From the NCBI GenBank assembly GCA_017413105.1, contig JAFPVA010000220.1:1-64000 (forward strand): a DNA stretch of 64,000 bases, in the 5' to 3' direction. The notes below the pieces were generated by a model that made no database searches, was not told the DNA's origin, and saw only the letters and a list, made by a program, of their open reading frames with translations. Of this stretch, positions 51,564-61,432 are shown one piece after another. Positions within the stretch are counted from its first letter, which is position 1. Every line of letters begins with the position of its first letter. A program made the position numbers and the translations under genes. Origin of the DNA: Butyrivibrio sp. (GTDB lineage: Bacteria; Bacillota; Clostridia; Lachnospirales; Lachnospiraceae).

Positions 51564-52742
51564 TCACCCAACGATATCCAATATCTCCTGCAGTCTCTGC
51601 TCATAGGTATGTTCTGCGCAGACCTTCTCATAGCCCCGCCTTGCAATCTCTCTCCGCTCATCCTCGTGCTCAAGGTAATAGTCAACCTTATCCAATAGAT
51701 CCTGCCTGCTTTCGTAGTAAACAAATTCTTCCCCCGGAGAAAAGAACCTTAACAGATCCTCCTGGTAATTTGTCAAAAGAAATCCCTGACAGCCCATAAT
51801 ATCCATAGCTCTGAGGGGTATTCCTCTCTGAATGCTTCTTAAAGTGATATTGAGATTTATAGAAGATGCTTTAAAAACATAAGGCATATCTTCGTAGTAA
51901 TCTATCTGTCCAAGATTCTGTACCCCTGAGGCCTCAAAATTCGCATCATTAGTGTATAGCTTTACATTGAAATGCTCCCCAAGGAGCCTTATTATCTCAC
52001 TTCTCTCAGTGGATGTTATCTTCCGGTCCAGCACATAATTGGAGTAAAGATATTCCAGAGACTCCACTCCATCGTAATTAGGCTTAAGCCCCAGAGCTTC
52101 CACCATTTCATCGAGAACATCCTTCCTTAACATGCTCTCCACGATATTGGCTCCGTCAATCTCCATCTGGGCCCGCATGAGCCCCTCCAGATAACCCCTG
52201 GTGTAATCCGAGAGTTTGTCCTTTATCCTATCGTAGAAATTGCCCCTGTCATTGTACATTCCTCCAACAAAGGACACGTCACTTCCCCACTTTGAAAGTT
52301 CTTTTTCCGAAAGAGTGATCTTCCCGTATCTCTCCGTAGCTGCTGCCAAAGGCAAATAATAGACCGTCTTTATCCCCTGCCTTGCAAAGCTCTCATACAT
52401 CTGGGAATCGAATAAAAAGACATAGTTGCAGGAATTTATCAATGTATAGGAATACAGTACCACTGCCGGATTGTCATATACCCAGGAAACATACTTTACC
52501 CCGGCCTTCTGGCATGCCTTTGAGATGATTGGAAAATAGTTAAAAGAAAAAACGATGTCCGGTACTTCTTTTTCAAGGTCAGAAAAGAATTTATCAAGAA
52601 ACTCACGATCATCCCGGTCCACATGGGCATCAAAAGGATAGATGATAAGAGCAATGTCTTTTCCCTGCTCCCTCATCCTGTTAAAGCTATCGATTATGTC
52701 CCTGTTGCCGTAGCCGTTCCAGTTCAAAAACAGAATCTTCAT
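51564..52742 (-). CDS. CgeB-like glycosyltransferase
   Basis: 392 residues. ILFLNWNGYGNRDIIDSF opens the N-terminal Rossmann domain; VFSFNYFPIISKACQKAGVKYVSW, SDVSFVGGMYND, SSINLNITLRSIQRGIPLRAMDIMG and FLLTNYQEDLLRFFSPGEEF follow, ending with YYLEHEDERREIA. No clear ribosome binding site precedes the start. Its closest window relatives are the 52850 and 57814 proteins. It is divergently arranged with 52850 over a 107-base gap. Confidence 0.83.
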   Translation of the reverse strand: MKILFLNWNGYGNRDIIDSFNRMREQGKDIALIIYPFDAHVDRDDREFLDKFFSDLEKEVPDIVFSFNYFPIISKACQKAGVKYVSWVYDNPAVVLYSYTLINSCNYVFLFDSQMYESFARQGIKTVYYLPLAAATERYGKITLSEKELSKWGSDVSFVGGMYNDRGNFYDRIKDKLSDYTRGYLEGLMRAQMEIDGANIVESMLRKDVLDEMVEALGLKPNYDGVESLEYLYSNYVLDRKITSTERSEIIRLLGEHFNVKLYTNDANFEASGVQNLGQIDYYEDMPYVFKASSINLNITLRSIQRGIPLRAMDIMGCQGFLLTNYQEDLLRFFSPGEEFVYYESRQDLLDKVDYYLEHEDERREIARRGYEKVCAEHTYEQRLQEILDIVG

Positions 52743-52849
52743 GAGTTTATTATATCAAATATTTATTCACTAAAAAATGTTATAATGATGTATGAAGGTG
52801 TTACTATAAGCATCCAAATGACTGTTCATGGTGATATGGTGGTTTTCAG
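52743..52849. promoter_or_regulatory. Divergent promoter region between two CgeB-like genes
   Basis: An AT-rich gap with TATAAT at 52781-52786 on the plus strand as a possible -10 box; no TTGACA-like box is evident at the right distance. It must serve transcription in both directions. Confidence 0.35.
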
Positions 52850-54046
52850 ATGAAGGTACTGTTTTTAGAGTGGGACAGCCTGTGCAAAGGCTTCATGAAA
52901 AAAGCTCTTAAAAAGAAAGGCTATGAGGTAGTTCTTTTCCCCTTTCCAAGGGATACCGAGGACACCAAGCGAAGCGAAAAGCTGACTCTGTCTATTACAG
53001 AGGAGCTTCTAAAGGGCGGCTACGACTTCCTCTTTAGCTTCAACTATTTCCCCGTGGCTGCAATAGCTGCCAAGGCCTGCAAGGTCACTTATGTTTCCTG
53101 GGTCTATGACAGCCCCTTCATTCAGCTCTATTCCGAGACCATTAAATATGAGACCAACAGGGTTTTTATCTTCGATAGCGGTGAGTATCTGCGGCTCAAA
53201 AGCCTTGGCGTGAACACAGTTCATTTCCTGCCTATGGCAGCTCCTGCAGAGTATTATCAGGAGCTTATTTCTAACACTGCCGATAAATCAAAATATAAAA
53301 GCGATATCACCTTTGTGGGCTCCACCTATACCGAGATGAGCCACTACAAGTTCCACTATCTGGATGATCTTGATGAGTACACCAAGGGCTACCTAAACGG
53401 AGCAATTCATGCTCAAAAGAGCGTTTACGGCATGAACTTTATCGAGAGCATCCTGACCCCTGAAATTGTAGAAAACATGCGGAAGGTGTGTCCTCTATAT
53501 AACAGCGGCGACGGCTTTGAAACAGTTGAGTGGATCTTTGCCACCTATTTCATTGACCAGAAGATAACTGCAATAGAGCGGGCTGAGATTCTGAATATGC
53601 TGTCAAAAGAGCATCAGGTAAACCTCTACACCCCTGAGCCAACGCCAACTCTTCCCAATGTCCGCAACCTGGGAGAAGTAAATCCCTACACAGAGGCACC
53701 TCTGGTCTTTAACAGTTCAAAGATAAACCTTAACATTAGCCTTCGAAGTATTTTGAATGGAATCCCTCTAAGGGCCATGGATATTATGGGTTCGAAGGGT
53801 TTTCTTTTAACCAATTACCAGTCGGATTTTCTGGAGTTCTTTTCCCCGGGAGAGGATTTCGTGTACTACGAAAGCTATGAGAATCTCATGGAAAAGACAG
53901 ATTACTACCTGTCTCATGATAAAGAGAGAATGGAAATTGCGGATAACGGCTTTGAGAAGATCAAAAAATCCCACAGCTACGAGGATAGGATTGATATCAT
54001 GCTTGCAAAGCACGAATATAACACACGTTTTTCCATCGATAACTGA
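52850..54046 (+). CDS. CgeB-like glycosyltransferase
   Basis: 398 residues, start with GGTGG seven bases upstream. VLFLEWDSLCKGFM, FSFNYFPVAAIAAKACKVTY, SWVYDSPFIQLYSETIKYE, SDITFVGSTY, SKINLNISLRSILNGIPLRA and YYLSHDKERMEIA. It aligns over its whole length with the 57814 protein, sharing the block LYSETIKYETNR exactly. The two are recent duplicates that now flank the trifunctional 54104 gene and the 56490 gene. Confidence 0.85.
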   Translation: MKVLFLEWDSLCKGFMKKALKKKGYEVVLFPFPRDTEDTKRSEKLTLSITEELLKGGYDFLFSFNYFPVAAIAAKACKVTYVSWVYDSPFIQLYSETIKYETNRVFIFDSGEYLRLKSLGVNTVHFLPMAAPAEYYQELISNTADKSKYKSDITFVGSTYTEMSHYKFHYLDDLDEYTKGYLNGAIHAQKSVYGMNFIESILTPEIVENMRKVCPLYNSGDGFETVEWIFATYFIDQKITAIERAEILNMLSKEHQVNLYTPEPTPTLPNVRNLGEVNPYTEAPLVFNSSKINLNISLRSILNGIPLRAMDIMGSKGFLLTNYQSDFLEFFSPGEDFVYYESYENLMEKTDYYLSHDKERMEIADNGFEKIKKSHSYEDRIDIMLAKHEYNTRFSIDN

Positions 54047-54103
54047 TGACAACAATGCTGGTCGCTATATAGTGAGCAGTATAATATTCAAAGCAAAGAC
54101 AAT

Positions 54104-56455
54104 ATGAATAAGATTCTGATTGCCATAGTTTCATATAATGCCAAAAGATACATGCAGGAGTGCATCTACAGCATAAGAAGATGCCTTCCTGCTAATTCCT
54201 ATGGAATTTTCGTGGTGGATAACGCTTCTTCAGACGGAATCGCTGAGTGGCTTTCCGACCAGCCGGATATTACTCTAATCAGAAATGATCACAACGTGGG
54301 TTTTGGTCCCGGCTGCAATCAGGCTGTCAGGGCATCTATAGGCACTAAGTTCGAAAATTCGGATGTCTTTCTTCTAAACAATGATACCGTTCTTTGTAGC
54401 AATTCCCTACCAAATATGCTTGATGCCTTTGAAAAATATGAGAATGTGGGCGCAGTAAGTGCTGTCTCAAATTATGCAGGAAACAGACAGCAGCTGGAGC
54501 TGGATTTTCCCAGTACTGAAGATTATATCCGCTTTGGCGAGAGCCTTGCTATTCCTGAAGCTGACAGATACATGGAAAAAGTCAGATTAAATGGCTTTGC
54601 CATGGTGATAAAAAGACATCTTTGGGATGAGATCGGTGGTTTTGACGAGGACTTTGCCCCCGGTTATTACGAGGACGATGCCCTTTCTATGGAAATCCTC
54701 AAAAGAGGCTACAAGCTAATCCTTGCCCGAAACAGCTTTATCTACCACGCAGGCAGTATCAGCTTTGTTAAGACGGGAACCAATACTCTTTCCTACGATC
54801 ACCATAATCTTTTTATAAAAAAATACGGCTTTGACATTCTGGATTATGTATACCCTTGCGGCGCCATAATATCCCAGATTCCCTTTGGTCGTGAGGATGC
54901 CTTTACTTTGCTTCAGATTGGATGCGGTCTTGGTGCAGAGCTTAAGGCTGTAAGGAGTATTTTTCCAAAAGCAAAAGTCTATGGAGTTGAGACTGTTTCA
55001 GCACTGCAGGCTATTGCCCAGCAGACTGAGAAGGTGTTTGTCAGTGTGGAAGATGCTGAACGAGAACTGGATTTGAGTTCTGTTGACCTGGTCATTGCCG
55101 ATGACGATATTCAATTTGATCATAATGGCTTTATCAACGCAAAATACCTGATTCGATATCGAAAACTTGAAAACCTAGATTATGACAGCCTACACCTTGT
55201 CTTGTGGAAGCAGGACGCTTATGATGTTTCCGTAGCCTCGCTGCTGACATCCCACGGCATCATAAATGTTATTTCAGATGAATACTCGATGGAGCTTATT
55301 TCTGCCACCGGGATTTCTGATGACAAAATTCTCTGCATTTCATCAAATAAAAGCATTCATTCTTCATTACAGCAAGCAGAAAACAATGGTACGCATAATA
55401 CATATGCGACTTACCCGGCTACCATCATACCTTACATCACCGCCCACTTTGGAAGGCAAAAAGCCGCGGACCCTGCCTGCAGAATGCAGAAACGTTTCGA
55501 AAATCTCAGGACAAGAATCGGATTCATGCGCAAGGAAGGTCTTGACTCTGCACAGTACCTGAAGTCTGCCGGCACAACAATTACCTTAGGTAAAAACTGC
55601 CTTGAGCGCTCCGGTGACATCCTTGAATTACTAAGATTTAGTGGCATATCCATGGATAAGCGCAAGCTGGAACTCCTTGTTACAGGCGACTGGCACGATT
55701 GTGCATACATAACTGCCAGGGATTCACTATGCGATTATGGAATAATCGGGTTTTACTGCTTCGATAACAGAAATGCAGAGTTTCTGTGCCTTTATGCTTC
55801 TTTTGAAGCAAAGCATCTCAACTTAGAAAACTTTATCAAAAGAAAGCTTTCACTGGATTATTCCGATAATTCTGACACACTTGATCTGATTTCAGAAGAC
55901 AGCTCCGGTTCCATAACTATTGATCCAATACTACGAAACAGACTCCGCATCCTACTTAAAGGGCCATCATCTCTTTCCCCGATAGCAGATTATCTCATCG
56001 GAGGTAATATTACTGCGGAATTCTTTGATGGCAAGTCCGACTCCCTGCCAACAAAGCTTTTTACCAATTCCTACCATGTAATTATCTATAGCCTTCTTCA
56101 GTTTTCATATGACAATTGGGAAAAAGACGGAGACAATGAGCTTCGAAAGCTGTTCGAAGACTTGGAAAACATCTGTGCCAATGCCCTGGGAAAGCCTTCC
56201 ATAATCATGCTTCTGGGCTCTGAAACAGCATATAATGACGTTCCGAAAAAAGAAAAGGATCTGGCTTCACTCTACAGAGAGTTAAACCCGATCCTGTCCG
56301 ACTTTGCTGATGATCACGAAAATTTAAACGTAATCAATGTGACTGAATTCATCAATGATCAGTCTGATTTTGATGGCTCAATAAACCGCTTCAGCACAAG
56401 GGTTTATTCGGATATTACTGAAGCGATATGTAATATCATAAATCAATGTGTTTAA
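54104..56455 (+). CDS. GT2 glycosyltransferase fused to methyltransferase-like and SGNH-like domains
   Basis: 783 residues. Residues 1-~265 are a rhamnosyltransferase-like GT2: IAIVSYNAKRYMQECIYSI, VVDNASSDG, FLLNNDTVL (DxD-type) and GYYEDDALSMEILKRGYK. Residues ~290-385 resemble a SAM-dependent fold (FTLLQIGCGLGAELK, VYGVE) though acidic residues of an active enzyme are not certain. The C-terminal ~150 residues (HVIIYSLLQFSYDNW, KPSIIMLLGSE, NVINVTEFINDQSDF, SINRFSTRVY) look like an SGNH-like domain seen in similar large fusions. Likely a multi-step glycan-building enzyme. Ribosome binding site weak. Confidence 0.72.
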   Translation: MNKILIAIVSYNAKRYMQECIYSIRRCLPANSYGIFVVDNASSDGIAEWLSDQPDITLIRNDHNVGFGPGCNQAVRASIGTKFENSDVFLLNNDTVLCSNSLPNMLDAFEKYENVGAVSAVSNYAGNRQQLELDFPSTEDYIRFGESLAIPEADRYMEKVRLNGFAMVIKRHLWDEIGGFDEDFAPGYYEDDALSMEILKRGYKLILARNSFIYHAGSISFVKTGTNTLSYDHHNLFIKKYGFDILDYVYPCGAIISQIPFGREDAFTLLQIGCGLGAELKAVRSIFPKAKVYGVETVSALQAIAQQTEKVFVSVEDAERELDLSSVDLVIADDDIQFDHNGFINAKYLIRYRKLENLDYDSLHLVLWKQDAYDVSVASLLTSHGIINVISDEYSMELISATGISDDKILCISSNKSIHSSLQQAENNGTHNTYATYPATIIPYITAHFGRQKAADPACRMQKRFENLRTRIGFMRKEGLDSAQYLKSAGTTITLGKNCLERSGDILELLRFSGISMDKRKLELLVTGDWHDCAYITARDSLCDYGIIGFYCFDNRNAEFLCLYASFEAKHLNLENFIKRKLSLDYSDNSDTLDLISEDSSGSITIDPILRNRLRILLKGPSSLSPIADYLIGGNITAEFFDGKSDSLPTKLFTNSYHVIIYSLLQFSYDNWEKDGDNELRKLFEDLENICANALGKPSIIMLLGSETAYNDVPKKEKDLASLYRELNPILSDFADDHENLNVINVTEFINDQSDFDGSINRFSTRVYSDITEAICNIINQCV

Positions 56456-56489
56456 GCTGTTATTTTTCTCATATCCAAGTAAAAAATAA

Positions 56490-57653
56490 TCAGCAATTGA
56501 TATCGTACAGATATCGTATTAAAAGCTTGGCTCTTTCCAACCACGTATCCTCTGCATAAGCTCGTTTATACGCCCTGTCCGCTATTTCTTCTCTTAAATT
56601 TTCATTCTCAAGAATTTCCTTAATACGTTCCGACACTTCGTCCAGTTCCTCAAGCCTGAACAAAATCAGTTCCTTACCATTTTCATACTGCTCATCCAGA
56701 CAGGAACTATAATCACTTACCACAACACTTTTGTTAAGCATGCTATTTGCTATTCGCTCAGTAAACCCTGCTTTATGCCCCGACATCACATTCAAAGAAA
56801 GCTTTGATTTGCTATAGACCATAAGACTCTCTTCAGGAGTTACAGCAGGTCTTATATTAAGAAACGGGCTATCATAAAAGGGCGCACTCCTCCATACTTC
56901 ATCATACGCTGTCACGTTAATGCCTGCATTCAGTATGCGTTCCACCACTTTTTCCCTATTATAAGCATTAAGCATATACTGAATGATCTTAATCGAATCG
57001 AACAGCCTTATAAAATCATTGTCGCTTAAGAGCCTGTTATTACTCCTTACAACCTCTTTAAGCGCCTCCTCCTGGGATTTCGCACTGTCAGCTCTAAGGC
57101 ACTCCAGATATTCTCCGGCTAATCTTTCCTTTCGAATAATGTCACGAATAGAAGGCAGAAAGCGCCTATAGTTGACATATGATCCAAGAAAAGAAAGCTC
57201 TATTGTTTTTTGAAAGCCTCCTTCTTTTTCGCAGCATCCCCCCGGCGGCAACAGAAATACATCCTTTACCTGCGGATAATACTTTTTGACAAAATCCATG
57301 TAATTTACATCATGAGTAAAAATATAGTAATCATTCGGAGCATCATCCAGACAATCCTCATGCAAAAAAATGGGATGATCAAAAAAAATATTAATTTTTG
57401 GCCCATAGATTGAATCATGCAAGAATGCATTATCCTTACGAAATCTGACTTTAAATGCAGCTGACTGAAAGCCGATGACAGCAAGAAATCTTTTACCAAT
57501 GAAGTCCGTTATTCCTTTTGCTCCATCTAAAGAAGCATCATAATAAACAACATCAATTCCTAATGACGCCAAAGCACCTCCAAGCTGCTCTGCCATAAAG
57601 TTCAAAATGTTGTAACACGTATTATCAGGTTTGTATATAAGGATTTGGTTCAT
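56490..57653 (-). CDS. CgeB-like glycosyltransferase, more divergent
   Basis: 387 residues from ATG at 57653 with GGAG 10 bases upstream; the longer frame to 57719 crosses a GAACCGTCACC repeat. NQILIYKPDNTCYNI opens the protein; NIFFDHPIFLHEDC, IELSFLGSYVNYRRF, SKLSLNVMSGHKAGFTERI and VVVSDYSSCLDEQYENGKE follow. Residues GHKAGFTERI replace the GIPLR block of the other five. The same GT-B family by motif order but a different branch, so it may use a different sugar. Confidence 0.75.
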   Translation of the reverse strand: MNQILIYKPDNTCYNILNFMAEQLGGALASLGIDVVYYDASLDGAKGITDFIGKRFLAVIGFQSAAFKVRFRKDNAFLHDSIYGPKINIFFDHPIFLHEDCLDDAPNDYYIFTHDVNYMDFVKKYYPQVKDVFLLPPGGCCEKEGGFQKTIELSFLGSYVNYRRFLPSIRDIIRKERLAGEYLECLRADSAKSQEEALKEVVRSNNRLLSDNDFIRLFDSIKIIQYMLNAYNREKVVERILNAGINVTAYDEVWRSAPFYDSPFLNIRPAVTPEESLMVYSKSKLSLNVMSGHKAGFTERIANSMLNKSVVVSDYSSCLDEQYENGKELILFRLEELDEVSERIKEILENENLREEIADRAYKRAYAEDTWLERAKLLIRYLYDINC

Positions 57654-57696
57654 CTTCAATGCACTCCAAGTATTCTTAAATGAACAAGTCCAAAAA

Positions 57697-57718
57697 GAAC
57701 CGTCACCAGTGGTGCCCA
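57697..57718. repeat. GAACCGTCACCAGTGG repeat, copy 2
   Basis: AAGAACCGTCACCAGTGG then TGCCCAC. It matches the 5603-5650 copy. Confidence 0.65.
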
Positions 57719-57733
57719 CATATGTTTTCTATG

Positions 57734-57750
57734 TTATGATATTATCATAA
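57734..57750. promoter_or_regulatory. Palindromic operator-like site
   Basis: TTATGATA-T-TATCATAA is a perfect palindrome in the divergent gap between the 56490 and 57814 genes. A second imperfect palindrome follows (ATTATCGTTATAATGAT). Either could bind a regulator controlling both genes. Confidence 0.4.
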
Positions 57751-57813
57751 TTATCGTTATAATGATAAGTCTTTTCCAAGTAACAATTGAGCAATCAAAC
57801 ATGAGAATAAGCT

Positions 57814-58968
57814 ATGAAAATACTCTTTCTTGTATGGGATAGCCTTGGCGGTTTGCATTTGATAAAGGCCCTTGAAAAAGCCGGCCATGAAGTAATTCTT
57901 TTCCCATTTTCAAAAGATCTGGCCGCAAAGCGGGACGAAAAATATACATATACTATCACAGAAGAAATACTAAAGAAAACAGTTGACAGGGTCTTTACAT
58001 TCAATTTTTTCCCTATCGTGGCTATTGCTTGCAAGGCCTGCGGTATTCCTTATGTATCCTGGGTATATGATAACCCTTGTATAGATCTTTACTCTGAGAC
58101 CATAAAGTATGAGACCAACAGAACTTTCCTATTTGACAGTCAGGAAGTTGAAAAACTGAATGCACTTGGAGTAACCACAGTGCAATATCTCCCCTTGGCA
58201 ACATCCCCTGATTTTTACAAAGATCAAATAGAAAAATGTGGTGATAGTTCCAAATACGCATGTGATATTGCCTTTGTAGGCGCCACCAAGACAGAGTCTG
58301 ATTCAATGTTTAAGCAATTTGACCAGCTGGATTCATATACAAAGGGATATCTGGACAGTCTTATAAGCGCCCAAAAACAGATTTATGGCTATAATTTCAT
58401 TGAGCAGCTACTAACTCCGGAAATAATCCAAAAGCTAAAGGCCGTTTATCCAATCCATCTGGGTAATGACTATTTCGCTACAGAAAACTGGCTTTTTGCC
58501 AATTACTACCTTCATCAGAAAGTAACCGGAATAGAACGCTTTGAGATTTTAAATATGCTTTCGTCACAACATGACGTAAACCTTTACACCCTGGAGCCCA
58601 CACCATTTCTTCCCAAGGTTCACAATTTGGGCCAGGTAAATTATTATGAAGAGGCTCCTCTGGCTTTCTACAATGCAAAGATCAATTTAAACATAACTCT
58701 TAAGAGCATCACAAGCGGTATACCCTTAAGAGCTTTGGACATTATGGGCGCAGGTGGATTTCTTTTGACAAATTATCAGGGCGACTTTCTGAGGCATTTT
58801 GTACCTGATCAGGATTTTGTTTTTTATGATAGCTATGAAGATCTATTGGAAAAGACAGAATACTATCTTTCCCATGAAAAAGAAAGAATTGAAATCGCAA
58901 AAAACGGATATGAGAAAGTGTGTGCCAGCCATACCTACGGAGATAGGATCTGTGAATTACTCAGTTAA
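57814..58968 (+). CDS. CgeB-like glycosyltransferase
   Basis: 384 residues. VWDSLGGLHLIKALEKAGHEV, FTFNFFPIVAIACKACGIPY, SWVYDNPCIDLYSETIKYE, CDIAFVGATKTE, AKINLNITLKSITSGIPLRA and YYLSHEKERIEIA. Near full-length duplicate of the 52850 protein. No strong ribosome binding site is seen (GAGAATAAGCT upstream). Ends two bases before the convergent 58971 gene. Confidence 0.85.
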   Translation: MKILFLVWDSLGGLHLIKALEKAGHEVILFPFSKDLAAKRDEKYTYTITEEILKKTVDRVFTFNFFPIVAIACKACGIPYVSWVYDNPCIDLYSETIKYETNRTFLFDSQEVEKLNALGVTTVQYLPLATSPDFYKDQIEKCGDSSKYACDIAFVGATKTESDSMFKQFDQLDSYTKGYLDSLISAQKQIYGYNFIEQLLTPEIIQKLKAVYPIHLGNDYFATENWLFANYYLHQKVTGIERFEILNMLSSQHDVNLYTLEPTPFLPKVHNLGQVNYYEEAPLAFYNAKINLNITLKSITSGIPLRALDIMGAGGFLLTNYQGDFLRHFVPDQDFVFYDSYEDLLEKTEYYLSHEKERIEIAKNGYEKVCASHTYGDRICELLS

Positions 58969-58970
58969 GA

Positions 58971-60242
58971 TCATTTATAATATACATCATGTAGCTTCAC
59001 CTGAGCTAAATATTGTACTGCCATATCATTTTTACTTATGTTAATAAAATAATCCCCTATTTTCTTAAGAATCTTGATTTTATTAGAATACTTTGAATGT
59101 TCACTGTATAAAACCGTAGAAACCATATATGCAGAAATACAGTTATCATCAATAAAGGAATATGCGTCTTTGTCAAAGGCATCATCTTGGGAAAATTCTA
59201 TTCTTCTCAAGAATAGTTCTAATATCATATATTTTTCCAGAAGTTGATTCGAGCAGGATATACCACTGATAAATAAATCAACGCCCATATCAATTTCTTT
59301 TTGAGTAACCCTTGCTATGTAAATGATTTTTTGAAGATTCCCCGAAAGAATTATTTCATCATCTGTAATTCTTTTGCACAAATATACACACGAATCCATA
59401 AATTCCTGATAATCGCCTTTAATTAGTGCTTCGTTAATTTTATTGATGATTTCTTTTTCGTTTGAAATATAGTATTCTTTTTTATCTCCTATAAAACCAA
59501 GAGTTTTAATATATTCGCTGCTTACCGTTTCATCCCTGTCTTTACATAGATTGTTAAACTCTTCTGAATAACAATCAAGTTCAAACTTATCATTCTCATA
59601 TTCTTTAAGAAAGATTTTCCGATACTTGTCGTAGTTATAGAGATTCATCCAAAATCCATCATCATGAATACACCAAGGATAGTTCTGTGAAGGAATTACA
59701 ACTTTGAATCCCGCTCTTCTATGTTCAAAACATTCGGAAACATCATAAAAATCGAAGCCATCAAAAATATCCTCTCGCCACCTGATATCTTTTGAAGTCA
59801 CAATAATTGCTCCGTCAACCGCTACTGCATCGAAGCATTTTCCATTCTGAAGCCTTTCATTTAATATTTCGCAATCGTTCTTATCCGGCTCGTGTTTTCC
59901 AAAACGTCTTCCTCGCCACATAATTCCATTTTCAGGAAGTCTAAAAGTTCCCGCCAGGCCAATAAGACTTATATCATCACTCAATGCAAAAATATCCAAA
60001 ACATTAAATAAAAACCATCTATTAACAATAAATAAATCCTGATGGAGATAAACCTTGTACTTCGCATTACTTTCATCCATTGCAGCATTATAAGCCGATG
60101 CAAGCGAATCAGCCTCACGAATCGTCAGAATATCAATATTAAATCCTTCTGGTATCCATAATCTTTCAATGTACCTCTGGCACTCCTGTGCAAGAATATC
60201 GTTATTTGTGCATATTATGAAGCAAAAAGTCTTTTCATCCAT
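58971..60242 (-). CDS. Glycosyltransferase-like protein (GT2-related) with helical C terminus
   Basis: 423 residues. The N-terminal ~220 residues fit the GT2-like family with a short opening FCFIICTNND, then YKVYLHQDLFIVNRWFLF, VDGAIIVTSKDIRW and HRRAGFKVVIP with a conserved WCIHDDGF. The C-terminal half is helical and may mediate protein contacts, similar to TPR-like tails on other island enzymes. Weak ribosome binding site. Reading runs minus, with 44 bases to the GT2 gene upstream. Confidence 0.72.
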   Translation of the reverse strand: MDEKTFCFIICTNNDILAQECQRYIERLWIPEGFNIDILTIREADSLASAYNAAMDESNAKYKVYLHQDLFIVNRWFLFNVLDIFALSDDISLIGLAGTFRLPENGIMWRGRRFGKHEPDKNDCEILNERLQNGKCFDAVAVDGAIIVTSKDIRWREDIFDGFDFYDVSECFEHRRAGFKVVIPSQNYPWCIHDDGFWMNLYNYDKYRKIFLKEYENDKFELDCYSEEFNNLCKDRDETVSSEYIKTLGFIGDKKEYYISNEKEIINKINEALIKGDYQEFMDSCVYLCKRITDDEIILSGNLQKIIYIARVTQKEIDMGVDLFISGISCSNQLLEKYMILELFLRRIEFSQDDAFDKDAYSFIDDNCISAYMVSTVLYSEHSKYSNKIKILKKIGDYFINISKNDMAVQYLAQVKLHDVYYK

Positions 60243-60286
60243 ATATTTTTACCATAATGTTTTCTACGTTACGAGATTATAACAAT

Positions 60287-61411
60287 TTAAGAAAGTTTTG
60301 ACACAACCTCCTGCATGAGCGATTTAACCCCTTCATTAACATATCCTCCATTTTTCAATACCAATGTCATTATGACATTTACATATCCACACCATAAGAT
60401 CACGTCAATGTTGGTTTTCACCAAGCATTTTTTCATGCAATCGATAAAAAATACTGATGCAGGATTACAATTTACAAACATGCAACCATTATCATCACTA
60501 AGCTCTTCCAATACAACAGTCCGCATCCAGTCATATTCTTCATATTTCATAAACTGTTGATATCGCAGGGCAAATTCACAGGTTTCATAATAGAAATGCC
60601 AAAAGAAAAAATCAATTATCTCATTTTTATATAGTTCAAAGATAGAATGATCTTCTTTTAAAAAATCAAGCAGACTTTTTTGTGCCTCAGCATTACACAT
60701 AACTCTGTTTGTGTTGGTTATTGCAGATGCTTTTGACGCACTGCCGTGCCTTATCCGGTTATAGGTCAGTCTGTTGTCGACAACTGCAGCGTTTCTTGTA
60801 TGCAAATACTGCGGGAAAACAAATTTAGCCTCTTCAAAAACAGTTGCCCCTTCATAAAAGGTTGCACCACTTCTCTGTAACAAGCTTGTTCTATAAAATT
60901 TCTTCCAATGGTTATAGCCAATTTCATCTGAAAGCAAGAAACTGCTTCTGGTCTCCCGATCAGAAAAATCATATATCTGCCTGATTGACAATTCCAAAAC
61001 CTCATTGTCAGTAAATCCATCTTCATCCCTAAATGAAAGGCACTCAAAACAGATCAAATCTAAATCTCTTTCTTCTGCAAGTTCATACAAGAGTTTGCAG
61101 CTGTTCTCCTGAAAGCAGTCATCAGAATCGAGGAATCTTACATATTTTCCTTCAACATACTGTAATGCTATATTTCTGGCAGCCCCCTGCATCATATTTT
61201 TTTCGAGATTTATTGCTATTGTCTCTCTTGGATGCCTCTTTTCAAAATCTGATATTATCTGCCATGTCCCATCCTCTGAGGCATCATTGACTAAGATCAC
61301 CTGAAGATTCTCAATTCCTAAAGTCTGCTTTTCCAAGGATTTAAGGCAATCAGAAAGGTATTTTTCTGTATTATGACACGGAATTATAACCGATATTTTC
61401 ACATTACTCAT
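60287..61411 (-). CDS. GT2 glycosyltransferase
   Basis: 374 residues; start after GAGG. SVIIPCHNTEKYLSDCLKSL, VNDASEDGTW, GAARNIALQYVEGKYVRFLDSDD (DxD) are the core GT-A signatures. The long C-terminal part (YNHWKKFYRTSLLQRSG, FEEAKFVFPQYL) matches the EpsJ/WcaA-like subgroup. Acts in the cytoplasm or at the membrane face. Upstream gene 61433 is also GT2, 21 bases away, so the two are in one operon. Confidence 0.9.
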   Translation of the reverse strand: MSNVKISVIIPCHNTEKYLSDCLKSLEKQTLGIENLQVILVNDASEDGTWQIISDFEKRHPRETIAINLEKNMMQGAARNIALQYVEGKYVRFLDSDDCFQENSCKLLYELAEERDLDLICFECLSFRDEDGFTDNEVLELSIRQIYDFSDRETRSSFLLSDEIGYNHWKKFYRTSLLQRSGATFYEGATVFEEAKFVFPQYLHTRNAAVVDNRLTYNRIRHGSASKASAITNTNRVMCNAEAQKSLLDFLKEDHSIFELYKNEIIDFFFWHFYYETCEFALRYQQFMKYEEYDWMRTVVLEELSDDNGCMFVNCNPASVFFIDCMKKCLVKTNIDVILWCGYVNVIMTLVLKNGGYVNEGVKSLMQEVVSKLS

Positions 61412-61432
61412 TAGGAAGAATCCTCAAGACAT

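Noticed and set aside
51505..51567. N-terminal extension of the CgeB-like protein at 50353
   Set aside because: It is encoded by a palindromic repeat half-element and precedes the normal family start.
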